From the NCBI RefSeq assembly GCF_040183065.1, contig NC_091124.1, positions 91,287,001 to 91,351,000 on the forward strand: DNA of 64,000 bases, read 5' to 3'. This document shows, in pieces, positions 1 to 10,814 of the stretch. The notes beneath the pieces are model-generated. The model did no database searches. It worked only from the letters and a program-made list of their open reading frames with translations, and was not told where the DNA came from. Source of the DNA: Periplaneta americana. Taxonomy: Eukaryota; Arthropoda; Insecta; Blattodea; Blattidae. The position numbers were made by a program, and so were the translations under genes. The number at the start of each line of letters is the position of its first letter. Positions within the stretch are counted from its first letter, which is position 1.

Positions 1-6
1 AACAAC

Positions 7-8
<2 letters not shown>

Positions 9-38
<30 letters not shown>

Positions 39-39
39 T
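9..39. repeat. (TAA)n microsatellite
   Basis: About ten consecutive TAA/AAT triplets at the left edge of the window. No flanking element is recognised. Confidence 0.9.
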
Positions 40-411
40 GCAAATTACAAAAATTACATTGTTTCCTTTCATGTAAGCATAGTATACAATTATTCCTCAA
101 AATGTACGCTCCTATGCCTACTGTCCTTTTAAAAGGACACCTGTTTCTAGCTCAACCAGTTACAACTAGAATGTTTCGACACCATACAAATACTTCAGTT
201 ATATACTACATTAAATGAGATTTGAAAAATACACAAAAATTGCAAAAAAATATTTCAGGCATATCTGGGTTAATATCTGGTCTTCGTTAGTGGAGAAATT
301 GCAGAAAAATTTCTGTTTTACAGCCACTATGGTATGTATGTATGTTGACGTGCAGATCACATGTTATTAAATAGATTAGTTCATGACTTACTGTAATTTT
401 ACAATTGCTTT

Positions 412-600
412 CGCGGCGATGATCGCCAGGCTTTTGCCTCGAAGGCAAACTCCGACGATGTTCGTCGAGCGCAGCGATATTCGTTGACGATCTTCAATGT
501 AAAGAAACCACGCACATTCAAATCAACGGGAAGGAATCCCAGTGAAGAACGTCGGCGATGATCGTTCGGCGAAGATCGCCGTAGCCAAACCGTAGCTTTA
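412..600. repeat. GC-richer hairpin-rich segment
   Basis: This stretch is clearly more GC-rich than its surroundings and is full of short inverted words built on CGGCGAT / ATCGCCG, for example at 416-427 and again at 553-582, where two arms can pair across a short loop. It has the look of a short foldback or MITE-type element, but I could not define ends or a target duplication. Confidence 0.35.
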
Positions 601-860
601 TACCCCGACCGGACCTTCGAGGTGCTCTATACCAACACGATCTCTATCGTGACAGCTGAACACTACCCACGACCGACGTGAAAATTGGGTACCAACCCGG
701 CATTTGGCTTTGTTACTGGAAATATGTAGTATGCATATAATAAGTTGAGAGAACCACGAAGAAACAGCAATCAGGTTGGCTGACTTCGAGGTTAGAACCC
801 GGGACCTCCCGAAAATGTATTCCAAACGCAAGCGCCTGAGCTAACACGTTCGGTTAGAAC
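601..860 (-). mobile_element. tRNA-headed SINE-like element
   Basis: On the minus strand the segment near 787-808 reads as a Pol III B-box-like GGTTCTAACCTC, preceded by a tRNA-like stretch with a TTAGCTCAGGCGC word resembling an A box. The body continues towards 601 without coding potential. It resembles the heads of the other tRNA-derived SINEs in the window but belongs to a different family, and its ends are uncertain. Confidence 0.4.
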
Positions 861-2343
861 GGCTGTTGATTACTCTCAGGTAAGCTTAAACCCATTAATT
901 TCTAATAAGCAGGCCTTTCATTCCATATCTCAAATTTTTTTGTAGTTGTCCTACTTATATCATTGTGGACGCAGAATTTTTCCTGTACCAAAACAATCGA
1001 CTTACCTGTATAACGTCACTATTGCAACCAGACAAATATTGCCTAACAATACAGAGTGGATGGTAATCTCTGCACCAAAATGAAACTGGTAATACAGTAG
1101 ATCATGAGAAGAGACTTGAAAAATCTAAAGTTTTTTCTCTAACTTTCACCGTTTTAGAGGAAATTATTATGTTTCTGTGAATCATTTGGCAACATCACGG
1201 CTGCTGCAATAACTCTAAGCAAGCGCGCCTGCACTCCTTACCTTGCCCTCCCCCTCTGCTGTACTCGTCGGTAACACGTGACGTGCGCTGCGTTGTGAAG
1301 CGCTGACTCCACTATATTACTAATTCATTGGAACCTTTAATAACTTCAGAATATGAAGTTTGTATCAAGTTTATTTCTCCCTTTATTTTTAAAGCAATCA
1401 CATCCTTAAATCAACAAATTGCCTTTAAACTTTATAACCTTTGTTAAACAACCTCATAATATTTGAAACAATTAAACAACCAAAGTATACCAAATTACAT
1501 CTGTTTGAACAACTTTAAAATTGACAACAATATCTTTGGATTTAAACATTGACTCTTAAATCAGAATTCAGTCGTTCAGGATTTCCTTTATCTCACATAT
1601 CAACACAATTAGCACATGATCCTTAATACTTTATCAATCAAATCATAATCTATATGAACCACTACAGCACACAGGCATCCGATGTAGCTTCATCCCAGCC
1701 TAGCAGAATCCTGTATACCCTCACCAATCTCCAACCATTGGTTGAATATCTCGTTACCAAGCAATATCAAAACCCCTTTCTATCTGAGCTGATGGCTCCG
1801 ACCGTCCTCAGCTCCCCACTCGCCCCGCCTCTACCATCCAGGTGGGGGCGAAAGGCGATCGACGCATGTGCATAGAAACGAGAAAACATCAGAATTTGCT
1901 ACATCGAAAGTTCTTCTTTTTCTGAACACACATATTCAAAGATCATAAAGAAACACCAACGATACATATGATTACATTCTGCCGGATTACAAAAGGAACC
2001 ACTCAAACATACCGTTACAGTTGCAAGATTTATTTAATCAAGTTTCGCTACAGTATTATTCAATTTAAATTTATGGCTAAATGGTTTCATTTGTAAAAAA
2101 GGATTCAAGACACTTACTAGGCCTATTCAGATTATTTTTACCTATCTGCTTTTATAGCAATCAGTCATTTCTCTCGGACCATTAACGCAATAGAGCGCTG
2201 CAAACACTGGGCAAAGACTATTTTTATCCTGCTTAACGGTGCTTCATCGAAGGAAAAGTGTAATAAAAGTTTTGATATATTTAACATGTAGAATCACCTC
2301 TTAAATTTTGGTGCAGATGTTACCATCCATTCTGTAATGTTAA
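861..2343. other. No recognisable feature
   Basis: AT-rich sequence with no open frame that looks coding, no element ends and no structured repeat that I could recognise. The open frame at 1654-1875 has no similarity I know and no splice context. Confidence 0.5.
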
Positions 2344-2614
2344 TGTTATGTTTTATTTAACGACGCTCGCAACTGCAGAAGTTATATCAGTGTTATGTTT
2401 TATTTAACGACGCTCGCAACTGCAGAAGTTATATCAGCGTCGCCGGATGTGCCGGAATTTTGTCCCGCAGGAGTTCTTTTACATGCCAGTAAATCTACTG
2501 ACATGAGCCTGTCGCATTTAAGCACACTTAAATGCCATCGACCTGGCCTGGGATCGAACCTGCAACCTTGGGCATAGAAGGCCAGCGCTATACCAACTCG
2601 CCAACCAGGTCGAC
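2344..2614 (-). mobile_element. tRNA-derived SINE, family A (minus)
   Basis: The right end reads on the minus strand as a tRNA-like head with A box TGGCGAGTTGGT and B box GGTTCGATCCC. The body contains the same words as the plus-strand copy at 55598-55832, including a CATTTAAG..CTTAAATG palindrome and a TTAAATAAAACATAAC-type tail. The 47-bp tail is tandemly duplicated (2344-2390 and 2391-2437). Shared head, body and tail make a SINE secure; it is not a functional tRNA gene. Confidence 0.85.
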
Positions 2615-3546
2615 TGAAGTAGTACACATGAGGGAAAATTGAGTGCGTGCTTCGACTGCGCACCTGGCTGAGCTCGCACATGCGCAGAGCCTTATGTCGC
2701 ATCACGATACGAAATTCCAAGAAGCTTCACTGTTTTGAGACAAGAGTCTCGCTCCATGTGCGACTTGTCTAAGAAGTTACGGAATGAGCTCTGGTTCGAG
2801 TCTTCATGAGGGAAGAAATATTCTCATGAAATAAAATTACCATAGTGATGAATTTTGGAGCTATAGTGAGTAGCGAAATTCGGTTTCGTAAATCAGCTAT
2901 AATAACTGCTGGGGAAATCATCGTACTAAGCACATGTCATCCCCCGTACTGGTTAGATGATCTTTTACCTCATCTGATGCATTGAATATGAGTCTAACAG
3001 TTGACACGTTTGTCTTTCTCCTCTATGGGCTGCATCGCAATGAATTTTTAAAAAAATGCGTCTCATATTCTCCGCAACCCAGTTAAACATAGTGAGTCCA
3101 GTGGAGACAATAACTGATGCACGTAGACCTAACTATTGACTAGGCAGCGTGTCTACATAAATATGTGACTGTGAATTGCTGTAAAGCCGTGCACTCGAGC
3201 GAGTTGATCTAAGATTTTAACACCCATCCGGGCATTATCCCAAAAGTTTAGCATTTAATAAATTAAGCGAAGTGGAGAAGTGCTTGATGAATCGTCGAAA
3301 TGGATGCGTAGTAACATTCAGAATATAGGAAACTTCCAATTAAAGGTCAAATCTAGTAGACTTGAATTTACAAGGGGGAACGATGTTGTGCAGTGGATAA
3401 CCTTGAGTCCTTGAGTCTTTTTTTTAATGTTTTTGAATACAAATGACCACTTTGGGTATTTGTGCTACTATTAAGAGAGGCATATGAATTTGTAAAGAGA
3501 TGTCCGTTAAATGTTAGCTGTGCACAACTTATTTGATAAATGTCAC
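2615..3546. other. No recognisable feature
   Basis: No convincing coding frame, repeat or element end seen between the SINE and the inverted-repeat element at 3549. Confidence 0.45.
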
Positions 3547-3548
3547 TA

Positions 3549-4559
3549 ATGCCCGGTTTCTGGTACACCTCAGTTAACTCTCAGTTATTTAACTTCTCTT
3601 ATAAATTTAACTGCACTGATAACTTTCATGAGTTTCCGGTAAGTTAAATGTAGATTTATCAGTGCTTGTAACTACTAACAGGTTGAGGTAACTTCAAGTT
3701 CAGTATCTATTGTCGTCCATAGATGTCTCCACTAGTATTTTGTTAGTGATTTTTTAGTTATTTGTAGTTACTTTTGTTTGCAGAAGTTTTCAGCAGTAAT
3801 ATGGCTAACAGGTACAGTGAGCTCTGTACAAGTAGATGCAAGGCTTAAAGAACCATGTGATAAACGATAGTGTATTTGTACACTTCCATCTCAATCGTAA
3901 TATGATTAAAAAAGCATTAATTGTTGGTATTTGATGTGATCATCGAAGTAAATAATACTAGGGAAGAAGGCTAGATGTAACTTCTGCTTCAAAACTGCAA
4001 CCATATTCAGCTGTGGTGGCTATGGCAGCCATACTGATAAACATGTCAAAATATTTTACATTCGTCCATATGAATGCTTTCATGTATTCAAATCGACTTT
4101 TCAGAGTCCGAAATATCATTACATTGGTAGAACATCCAAAAATAAAATATTCCTCGACTGACGACATAGAATCTTTAGTTGATGACGAAAATTCAACTTG
4201 AGATATTCAAAATTGTGTGTACAAACACACATTGTTATCCTAATATGTAAATACGTAAATAAAACGCCAAATTTTTAAAACTATACAGATAATATAGTAA
4301 ATCAATTTATTGTGATCTATATTATTATTTAATATCGGTTATTATAGTTTACAAAACAGTAATCCAGTAGCGTCGATATTTATTCGAATCAGTACTAACA
4401 GTCAGGTAACTACAGGCCGAAGCATAGTTACCAGTTGAAGCACATAATTGTAAAGATGACGATAACTGTTGTTTCGGAAACTCATTTTAAACATATAAGC
4501 ACGTTAAATCATAGATAACTCTTTATGTACAGGTAGCTATCTTTTCAGAAACTGGACAT
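3549..4559. mobile_element. Non-autonomous TIR DNA transposon
   Basis: The left end ATGCCCGGTTTCTG and the reverse complement of the right end ATGTCCAGTTTCTG match at 12 of 14 positions, and TA flanks both sides (3547-3548 and 4560-4561). A second pair of inverted words, ATGAGTTTCCG near 3628 and its complement near 4474, lies inside. Internal short open frames show no transposase motif. The TA duplication suggests Tc1/mariner type; a TWA reading (PIF/Harbinger type) cannot be excluded. Confidence 0.55.
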
Positions 4560-4561
4560 TA

Positions 4562-5320
4562 AAGTAATAGATTTGTCGATTACTGCATAAAATGTATGGC
4601 GTCGATTTTTATTTAATGTTATATTTACGTTGTCTAGGTATCCGTATTAGATCCTAATATTGTCTATATGGATGAGCAAGCTCCAAATGTCCCATGAATG
4701 TATAATAATAGCAGACGTCGAGGTTGGACGTCATCTGGATATTGTAGAGCCAATGAGTCTTAAGGAAGCGCAGTAATTACATTGAAGTAATTATACGAAT
4801 CACGAAGTATACGAAAGTCTTGCTGAAGCAGAAAGAATAAGACTTAATAAGTACGTGAGTGATTGCAAGCAACGCTAAATATAGATTTTGTTTGCTGGAT
4901 ATCCGTTCTTATTACATCATTTTTTTTATTCCCGAGTTCCTAATTTGATGCAAATAATAACAAGTAACAATATGCGGTCCGCCTACTGCTGTTAACCTTC
5001 AAAATTTAACAACATAATATCAGCCTCTCATCGTAAAGCTTATTTTGCACTCTTCCAAAGTCACACCAGACAGATAAGATTGTTTTACACTACTGTCGTG
5101 CAATTTCGAACATGAGAAGGGATATCAAGATACTATGAATTTCGCCTTACTTCATAGGCATTCCAATATCACGTGGAAATGAAGCATGTAAACTAAAATA
5201 ACCGAGTCTGTTGAAAACCGGTCAGAGGTCTTACGTTCGGCTCAAGTTTGCCGAATCTCTGTAGGACCTAAGCTCCCTTTGCGTTTGTTCAATCTTTCCC
5301 CTTCCTTACATACAGTAATA
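4562..5320. other. Mostly featureless; one copy of a dispersed repeat word
   Basis: No gene seen. The segment 5094-5155 resembles the repeated units at 6735-6955 (shared TGCAAT..CGAACATG..AAG..AT.AAGA pattern), so it is probably an isolated older copy. Confidence 0.4.
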
Positions 5321-5322
5321 TA

Positions 5323-5473
5323 CAGTCACGAAGCTTGAGTTTATGAGGGTATTAGGAACAATAAACTGTGCAGGTACTGCTTCGCATTGTCTGTAATGAG
5401 GCTATAGTAGCGAACCTAGTGGTTAGCAACTATCTATGGATGCATATTTACTACGTATTGAGCTTCGTGACTG
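5323..5473. mobile_element. 151-bp MITE, copy 1
   Basis: Terminal inverted repeats CAGTCACGAAGCT at both ends, flanked by TA (5321-5322 and 5474-5475). The copy at 56656-56806 has the same length and near-identical interior, which confirms both boundaries. TA target and CAG-type ends suggest mobilisation by a Tc1/mariner-type transposase. Confidence 0.8.
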
Positions 5474-5675
5474 TATATACTAGACTGTGGTAATATTATG
5501 TTCGATGCCTTTCTCCTTAATTCCTCCTCTCTCTGCGCCTTTATGTTTTAGCTGCATATGGATGTCAGGCACATATCTTACGAAGTTACACACAATAATG
5601 AGTATAGGTAATTTTCTTTGTTATTAATATTACTAAACATTCACAAGAATATACGTATAAATAAATCAAACAAAA

Positions 5676-6235
5676 TCTATACTAATAATAAAACTGTAAC
5701 CTAAATATGTCTGATAAATTTCGCTTTTACAAAAATAATTGGTGTTAACATGTATAATGAATGATCCTGAGATCGAAAATAGCATTTTCTGAAATTTTTG
5801 TTTGTATGTCCGTATGTTTGTTACCTTTTCACACAATAATAGCTGAACCAATTTCTACGAAAATTGGTATGTAAAATAAGTTAGATCCCACTTAGAGTTT
5901 AGGCTATATGGCATTCAAAATAGTTTCTTAAAAAGGGGAGTTATAAGGAGGACTGAAGTAAACATATCAAAATATTTCGCTTGTTATTGATTTTTAGGAT
6001 AATATCAGGGTACATAACAAACGTTGCTTTAAAAATGTTTCCGACAAGTCTTACTCTCAGCAAAATTTTTATATGGCCGATATTTAAAGAGATATATGAG
6101 TTTTAAAATAACAATGCGTTTTATATTCCTGCCACCTCAATCAGGCTGCTATAATAAAATGAAAACAAATGATTCTACGATTATTTAAGATGGCCTTGTA
6201 TAACAAGCGGAAGATTTCATTTAACACTTTTTTTT
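5676..6235 (+). mobile_element. Helitron-like element, left end
   Basis: The segment opens with TCTATACTAATAATAAAAC, the type of TC-starting terminus seen in many insect Helitrons. It then contains a TTGTTTGTATGTCCGTATG word and an AACCAATTTCTACGAAAATT word, also common in such elements. No rep/helicase coding is present and the right end (CTRR with hairpin) was not located, so the extent is approximate. Confidence 0.4.
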
Positions 6236-6337
6236 TATTTATTGAGTACGCCCGATCGAGTAAAACTCATATTCAGGGGCTATAAAAGAACAGATAATTA
6301 ATATGTTGTAGCCTACGACATAATATAAATAAATAAG

Positions 6338-6432
6338 TCGACTGTCCGAAGATAGATCTGAACCTCACAAGCGATACCAACTTATGAGATAACTACGCAG
6401 GAGATAATGGGTTAGGATGGCCAGTTCACTGA
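6338..6432 (+). repeat. Dispersed repeat G, copy 1
   Basis: Shares an ordered series of words (GACTGTCCGA.GA.AG.TCTGAA, then CAGGAGATAATGG, then GACCAGTTC-like) with 24953-25055. Probably a fragment of a retroelement 3' region; the source element is not identified. Confidence 0.5.
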
Positions 6433-6734
6433 AGTTTTAGGGAGAAAGAAGAAAAAGTATGAAACCATCAAATAAATAAACCAACGGAGTAAAATAAATA
6501 ATCTTACCAAAAACGTTTTTTCTTAAACATTTCTTAAAACCTGGGGATTTTGGTAAAATTTTGTATTCTAATAGGAGTTGATTATAAGTTGTTATTAAGA
6601 AATACTTAATCCCTTTCGTACCGTAAGATACTGAGCCATTCTGAGAGAAAAAGAATGTGTTTTAGAGAGTGCAGCGAAGCGCATGGGTAGTATATTTAAA
6701 AAAACGCATATGTTCATATTACCGACTAATATTG

Positions 6735-7262
6735 TGCAATGTTCACACATGAGAAAGGAAACCAAGACATTACAAACTTCATCTTATTTCAGATGAAAAC
6801 TAATCGCAATATATGTGCTCAAATTCTTAAGCGGTTTAAAATAGCGTCATGCAATGTTCGAACATGGGAGTGGCAATCAAGATTATACAAACTTCGTGTT
6901 ATTTCATATGACAAAGTAATCGCAAGATCTGTGCTAAAATCTTTAAGCGGTTAAAACCTGAAGAGATGGAAGTGGAGGACAGCGAACTTTTCTTACAATA
7001 AGGTGGAACAAACACGACAGAGCGAACATCTGCGAATATCGAACTTCACCACACTCGACAAACTTGAACAGAACATAGCGCCTGAAATGTACGACGCTAG
7101 TTGAAAGCATGAAGGGATGGGAGAGGAGGACAGCAAATATTTTCATAATATTGCAGAAAAAAAATGATAGGCCTCCTCCTGCAAAGCGAACATCTGCAAA
7201 TATCGAACTTCTTCATATTCGACAAAATGAACCGAACATACTGTCTGTCATTCACGACGATA
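6735..7262 (+). repeat. Two sets of decayed tandem repeats
   Basis: Two units of about 115 bp start with TGCAATGTTC (6735 and 6850). They are followed directly by two units of about 150 bp starting at GAGATGGAAGTGGAGGACAGC (6963) and its variant near 7113, each containing GCGAACATCTGC.AATATCGAA. The copies differ by many substitutions, so the array is old. No coding potential. Confidence 0.65.
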
Positions 7263-7650
7263 ATGTGTAATATGAAAATGAACTAATTTATTTTATTTAA
7301 CAGGTTGGATAGTATGTTATTAATTATGGAAACTATAATATTTTGAAAATAACAGAATTTATTTAGGAGATTGAATATTATTTATTTCATTTATTAACAG
7401 AGTGGACAATATAAGCTGTAATTATGTATAGTATGAAAGTTATTTTTTTATATTTATTAACAAGTAGGGTACTCTTAAGTTTATAATGTCAAATATGAAA
7501 ATGAAATTGTCTTATTTATTCTCAGGTTGAATATCGCAAGCTACAAGGAATTATGTGTAGTATGAAAATGAAGTCATATATTTTATTTATTAACAGATTG
7601 GATAAGTTATAATGATGTGTAATGTGAAAATAAAATTATTTATTTATTTT
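7255..7650 (+). repeat. AT-rich degenerate tandem repeat
   Basis: Five to six imperfect units of roughly 65-75 bp, each combining AATGTGTAATATGAAAATGAA with a TTTATTTATTAACAG.TTGGATA word. They continue the repetitive block that starts at 6735. Confidence 0.6.
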
Positions 7651-9020
7651 TATGGACTTATACAATTTATGTTGTGTGTTCATTTTACAATAATTTCATC
7701 ATCTCTGTAGTCACATATATGTTGTCACCGATTAACTATGATTTATTTGAATATTATGCGAAGAATGTAATTATAGATACTTTCTGTCGGTAATTGGTAT
7801 AGTAAAAACTCTGATATATTTTTAAAACAAAATGTGATTTGCTTATTATGTACGTATATTTCTGTGGATGTTTAATGATAATTTTGTCTCTTTTGTAATT
7901 ATCGACTGACAAGTCTTTCTCTGTGTTTATTAAATTCATTAAAAACTTATACCTAGTCCGTCCCTAAAATGACTGTCTTCACCCATCATTCCCATTCTGT
8001 GAATAAATTTAGGTCCCCTATTAGGGTTTTTTTGGTGATTTACCAAAGAAGGATAAGAAACAAACACGAATTATTCTAATAAAGAAATTGTTACAGAAAA
8101 ATTAAAAGAAAATACATTCACACTGGCATAGTGCAGACAACGCTTAACGCGCAACTTCAGATGATTACAAGCTAAAGATAGTATTTTTGGATGCGTAATA
8201 CCGTGCAAATGACTTGTAAAATTGAAAATACTAACAAGATACACCACAGACAAGCGTTTTGAAATTGAATAACATATTAGTCTATTTCTTCTTATCTAAG
8301 TTGGATGGGCAATAAATCATTTTATGAGTAATAAATTGTTAACTGTTAATATGAAGTCTATCAGCTGGTCGTTTGAGCAGAAATATTTTTCTCAGTATGC
8401 ACATTTTAATAAGTTGAATTGGAGCATATAATTATCTGGAATTACGGAATCTACTAAGTGGTACTGATATGTAGGTAATTAGCCTTGAGCCTTCGTTATA
8501 AACAAAAGCGAAAGTAGTTACCATGGAAAAGAGTATGTTGTTCTATAAATAGTTACTACATGTTTTGTGATAAAAAAAAAGAGTTTAATCGATTCTATAT
8601 TTGAGTTTTTTAAATTGTTCAGAAAATTAAATGTTGATAAAATTGGTTATCAGTAGGTGATAAAGTATATATATCTGAAAAGGATATCCGGCAAGCAAAT
8701 GTGGATATATTGGGGAATTATTGTCCTTCATACACCACTATAAAAATTTAAGATAGGAAGAACAGAAATTAAAATTGATCACCTCATTAGGAGACCTATT
8801 TCTATAATCACTCAAGAAAACTAGAGCTGGGGTGTGGTAATGTTTACCGGCACAGCTCAAAACTGTGAAACTCCGGAAAAATCGCTGTGATAGATAATAG
8901 CGATTTTATCACCGTGTGATTTTTGTTTTCGGATGCTTCTTGGCGACTACGAGTGTTTCCCATCTCTAAGCGACAGATATTTAATTATGTTTATCGCTCT
9001 ACTGGAAATTGGCATACCGG
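7651..9020. other. No recognisable feature
   Basis: AT-rich sequence without recognised gene, repeat or element end. The open frame beginning at 8923 matches reverse transcriptase only from about 9024 onward. Confidence 0.4.
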
Positions 9021-9023
9021 TGC

Positions 9024-9975
9024 CATACCTTTACATCAATTCAGTAATATTTATATGAAACAACGAGTCAAAGTCAGGATAGAAGAAGAAATGTCAGAAG
9101 GAAGTGAAATAGGGAGAGAAGAACGTCAAGGATGCCCTTTATCACCTACCTTGTTCAACATCTACTTGGAAGATTTAGTGAAGAATTGTTTTCAGAACAT
9201 AGGAGGAGTGATAGTAGGAGGAAGAAGAATAAAATGCATAAGATTTGCTGATGATATGACTTTGTTAGCAGAAGAGAAGGTGATACCAAGAGATATGCTA
9301 CAGAAGCTAAATGACAGCTGTGGGATGAAGATAAATGCAAATAAGACTAAGACCATGATCATAGGAAGAAAAATAAAGAAGGTAAAGTTGCGAATTATAA
9401 ATGAGGCAGTAGAGCAAGTCGACAACTTCAGATACTTGGGATGTAATTACTATAAGCAGTAACATGAGCTGCTGCCAGGAAGTCAAAAGGAGGATAGCAA
9501 TGGCAAAGAAAGCTTTTAATAGAAAAAGGAGCAACTTCTGCAGACCTCTGGAAAAATAACTAAAGAAGAGACTAGTGAAGTGCTTTGTATGGAATATGGA
9601 ACTGTATGGGGCAGAAACGTGAACATTACGACGAAATGAAAAGAAGCGAATAGAAGCATTTGAAACATGGATATGGAGAAGAATGCAACGCGTGAAGTGG
9701 ACAGATAGAATAAGAAATGAAGTTGTGTTGGTGAGAGTGGGTGAAGAAAGAGTGATGCTGAAGCTGATCAGGAAGAGGAAAAGGAATTGGTTGGTCACTG
9801 CCTGAGAAGAAACTGCCTACTGAAGGTTGCACTGGAAGGAATGGTGAACGGAAAAAGAGTTCGGGACAGAAGAAAGATATCAGATGATAGACGACTTTAA
9901 GATATATTAATAATATGCGGAGACAAAGAGGAAGGCAGAAAATAGGAAATATTGGAGAAAGCTGGGTCTGATGTC
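9024..9975 (+). pseudogene. LINE reverse transcriptase fragment
   Basis: A conceptual protein starts around IPLHQFSNIYMKQRVKVRIE and contains RQGCPLSPTLFNIYLE and the catalytic-type FADDMTLLAE, then MKINANKTKTM and FRYLG, which are reverse transcriptase palm and thumb motifs of non-LTR retrotransposons. The frame closes at 9462. The C-terminal domain (GAETWTLRR.., RRMQRVKWTDRIRNE) continues to about 9960 through frameshifts and stops. It lacks the endonuclease and the 5' part. The segment at 49040-49540 on the minus strand is the same family. Clade not assigned. Confidence 0.85.
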
Positions 9976-10030
9976 TCTGTGCAGTCTGTCTTATTATGGT
10001 GCTTCTGGTGTTAACATATTTTTTTTTATA

Positions 10031-10229
10031 TAGTTCGATTGAAAAGTCCCTCCGCAGCTCCATTAGTTCCAGTAACTCTGTAGAAAGTTGGCATTTCCCC
10101 ATAAATTCCGGTATGACCTCCCATCCCCAATCCATCATATGCTTAGCGCCAGTGCTGCCACTTGAATTCTCTGCTTAGTGGATTCTCTATTACTCAAAGC
10201 ACTGCGGAGAGACTTCTCGATCGCACTGT
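10031..10229. mobile_element. Short MITE with TIRs
   Basis: The left end (TAGTTCGATTGAAAAGTCC then CTCCGCAG) matches the reverse complement of the right end (CAGTGCGATCGAGAAGTCT then CTCCGCAG) at most positions over about 27 bp, with TATA-rich flanks compatible with a TA target. About 200 bp with no coding capacity. Ends are given to within a few bases. Confidence 0.65.
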
Positions 10230-10235
10230 ATATAC

Positions 10236-10430
10236 AGTATTTTGTGTTTTGTGAAGTTATGGCAAAGCAAGTGGAATCACATTTATTACGACAGTGGATT
10301 GGAAATGATTACATCTTTACCACTGAGGGAAAAGTTGTGTCATTTAAAACTGACTGTAAGCGTACATTTTTAACAATCGGACAATTTTTGCTACCCCTTT
10401 CATAGTTTGGACAAAAAATCTAAAAAACCT
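10236..10430 (+). pseudogene. Possible transposon-derived zinc-finger fragment
   Basis: Translation gives MAKQVESHLLRQWIGNDYIF followed by a TTEGKVVSFK segment. This recalls the N-terminal segment of transposon-derived (BED/CGG-binding-like) proteins, but the expected CxxC pair is not intact. The frame is short and ends at 10405. Weakly supported. Confidence 0.2.
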
Positions 10431-10814
10431 ATTTCACCTATCCAATAACCTAAAATGGAGTTTTTTAAAATCTAAAAATCCGGTCCGTAATTATGATATA
10501 AGATGTAATGTGTAGAGACCCGAAGTATAGTATAATATACCTGCAGTTGTGCCCTAACTGTAACCTGCAGAATTTTTCCAGTATTTTTCCTCATGTCAGT
10601 GACTTTTTTTAAAAGTATAGAATTATATTGAACTCTAAAACTAAATCAATAAATGTATCAGGACACAGGAGGATAGACATGAGCATCTTCCATACAGTAC
10701 CGGGCACATAACCCAAATACAAGCAGATGTCGCCCTGTAAGTCCTCTCAGTTTGGCACCGGGGCTTAGTCGTATACGATGCAGAGAAGAAGTAAACTGAC
10801 TGGTCATAATTTTT

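Noticed and set aside
8923-9462. A host gene at the 179-codon frame
   Set aside because: The recognisable part is a LINE reverse transcriptase with a decayed continuation, and the same family recurs at 49040.
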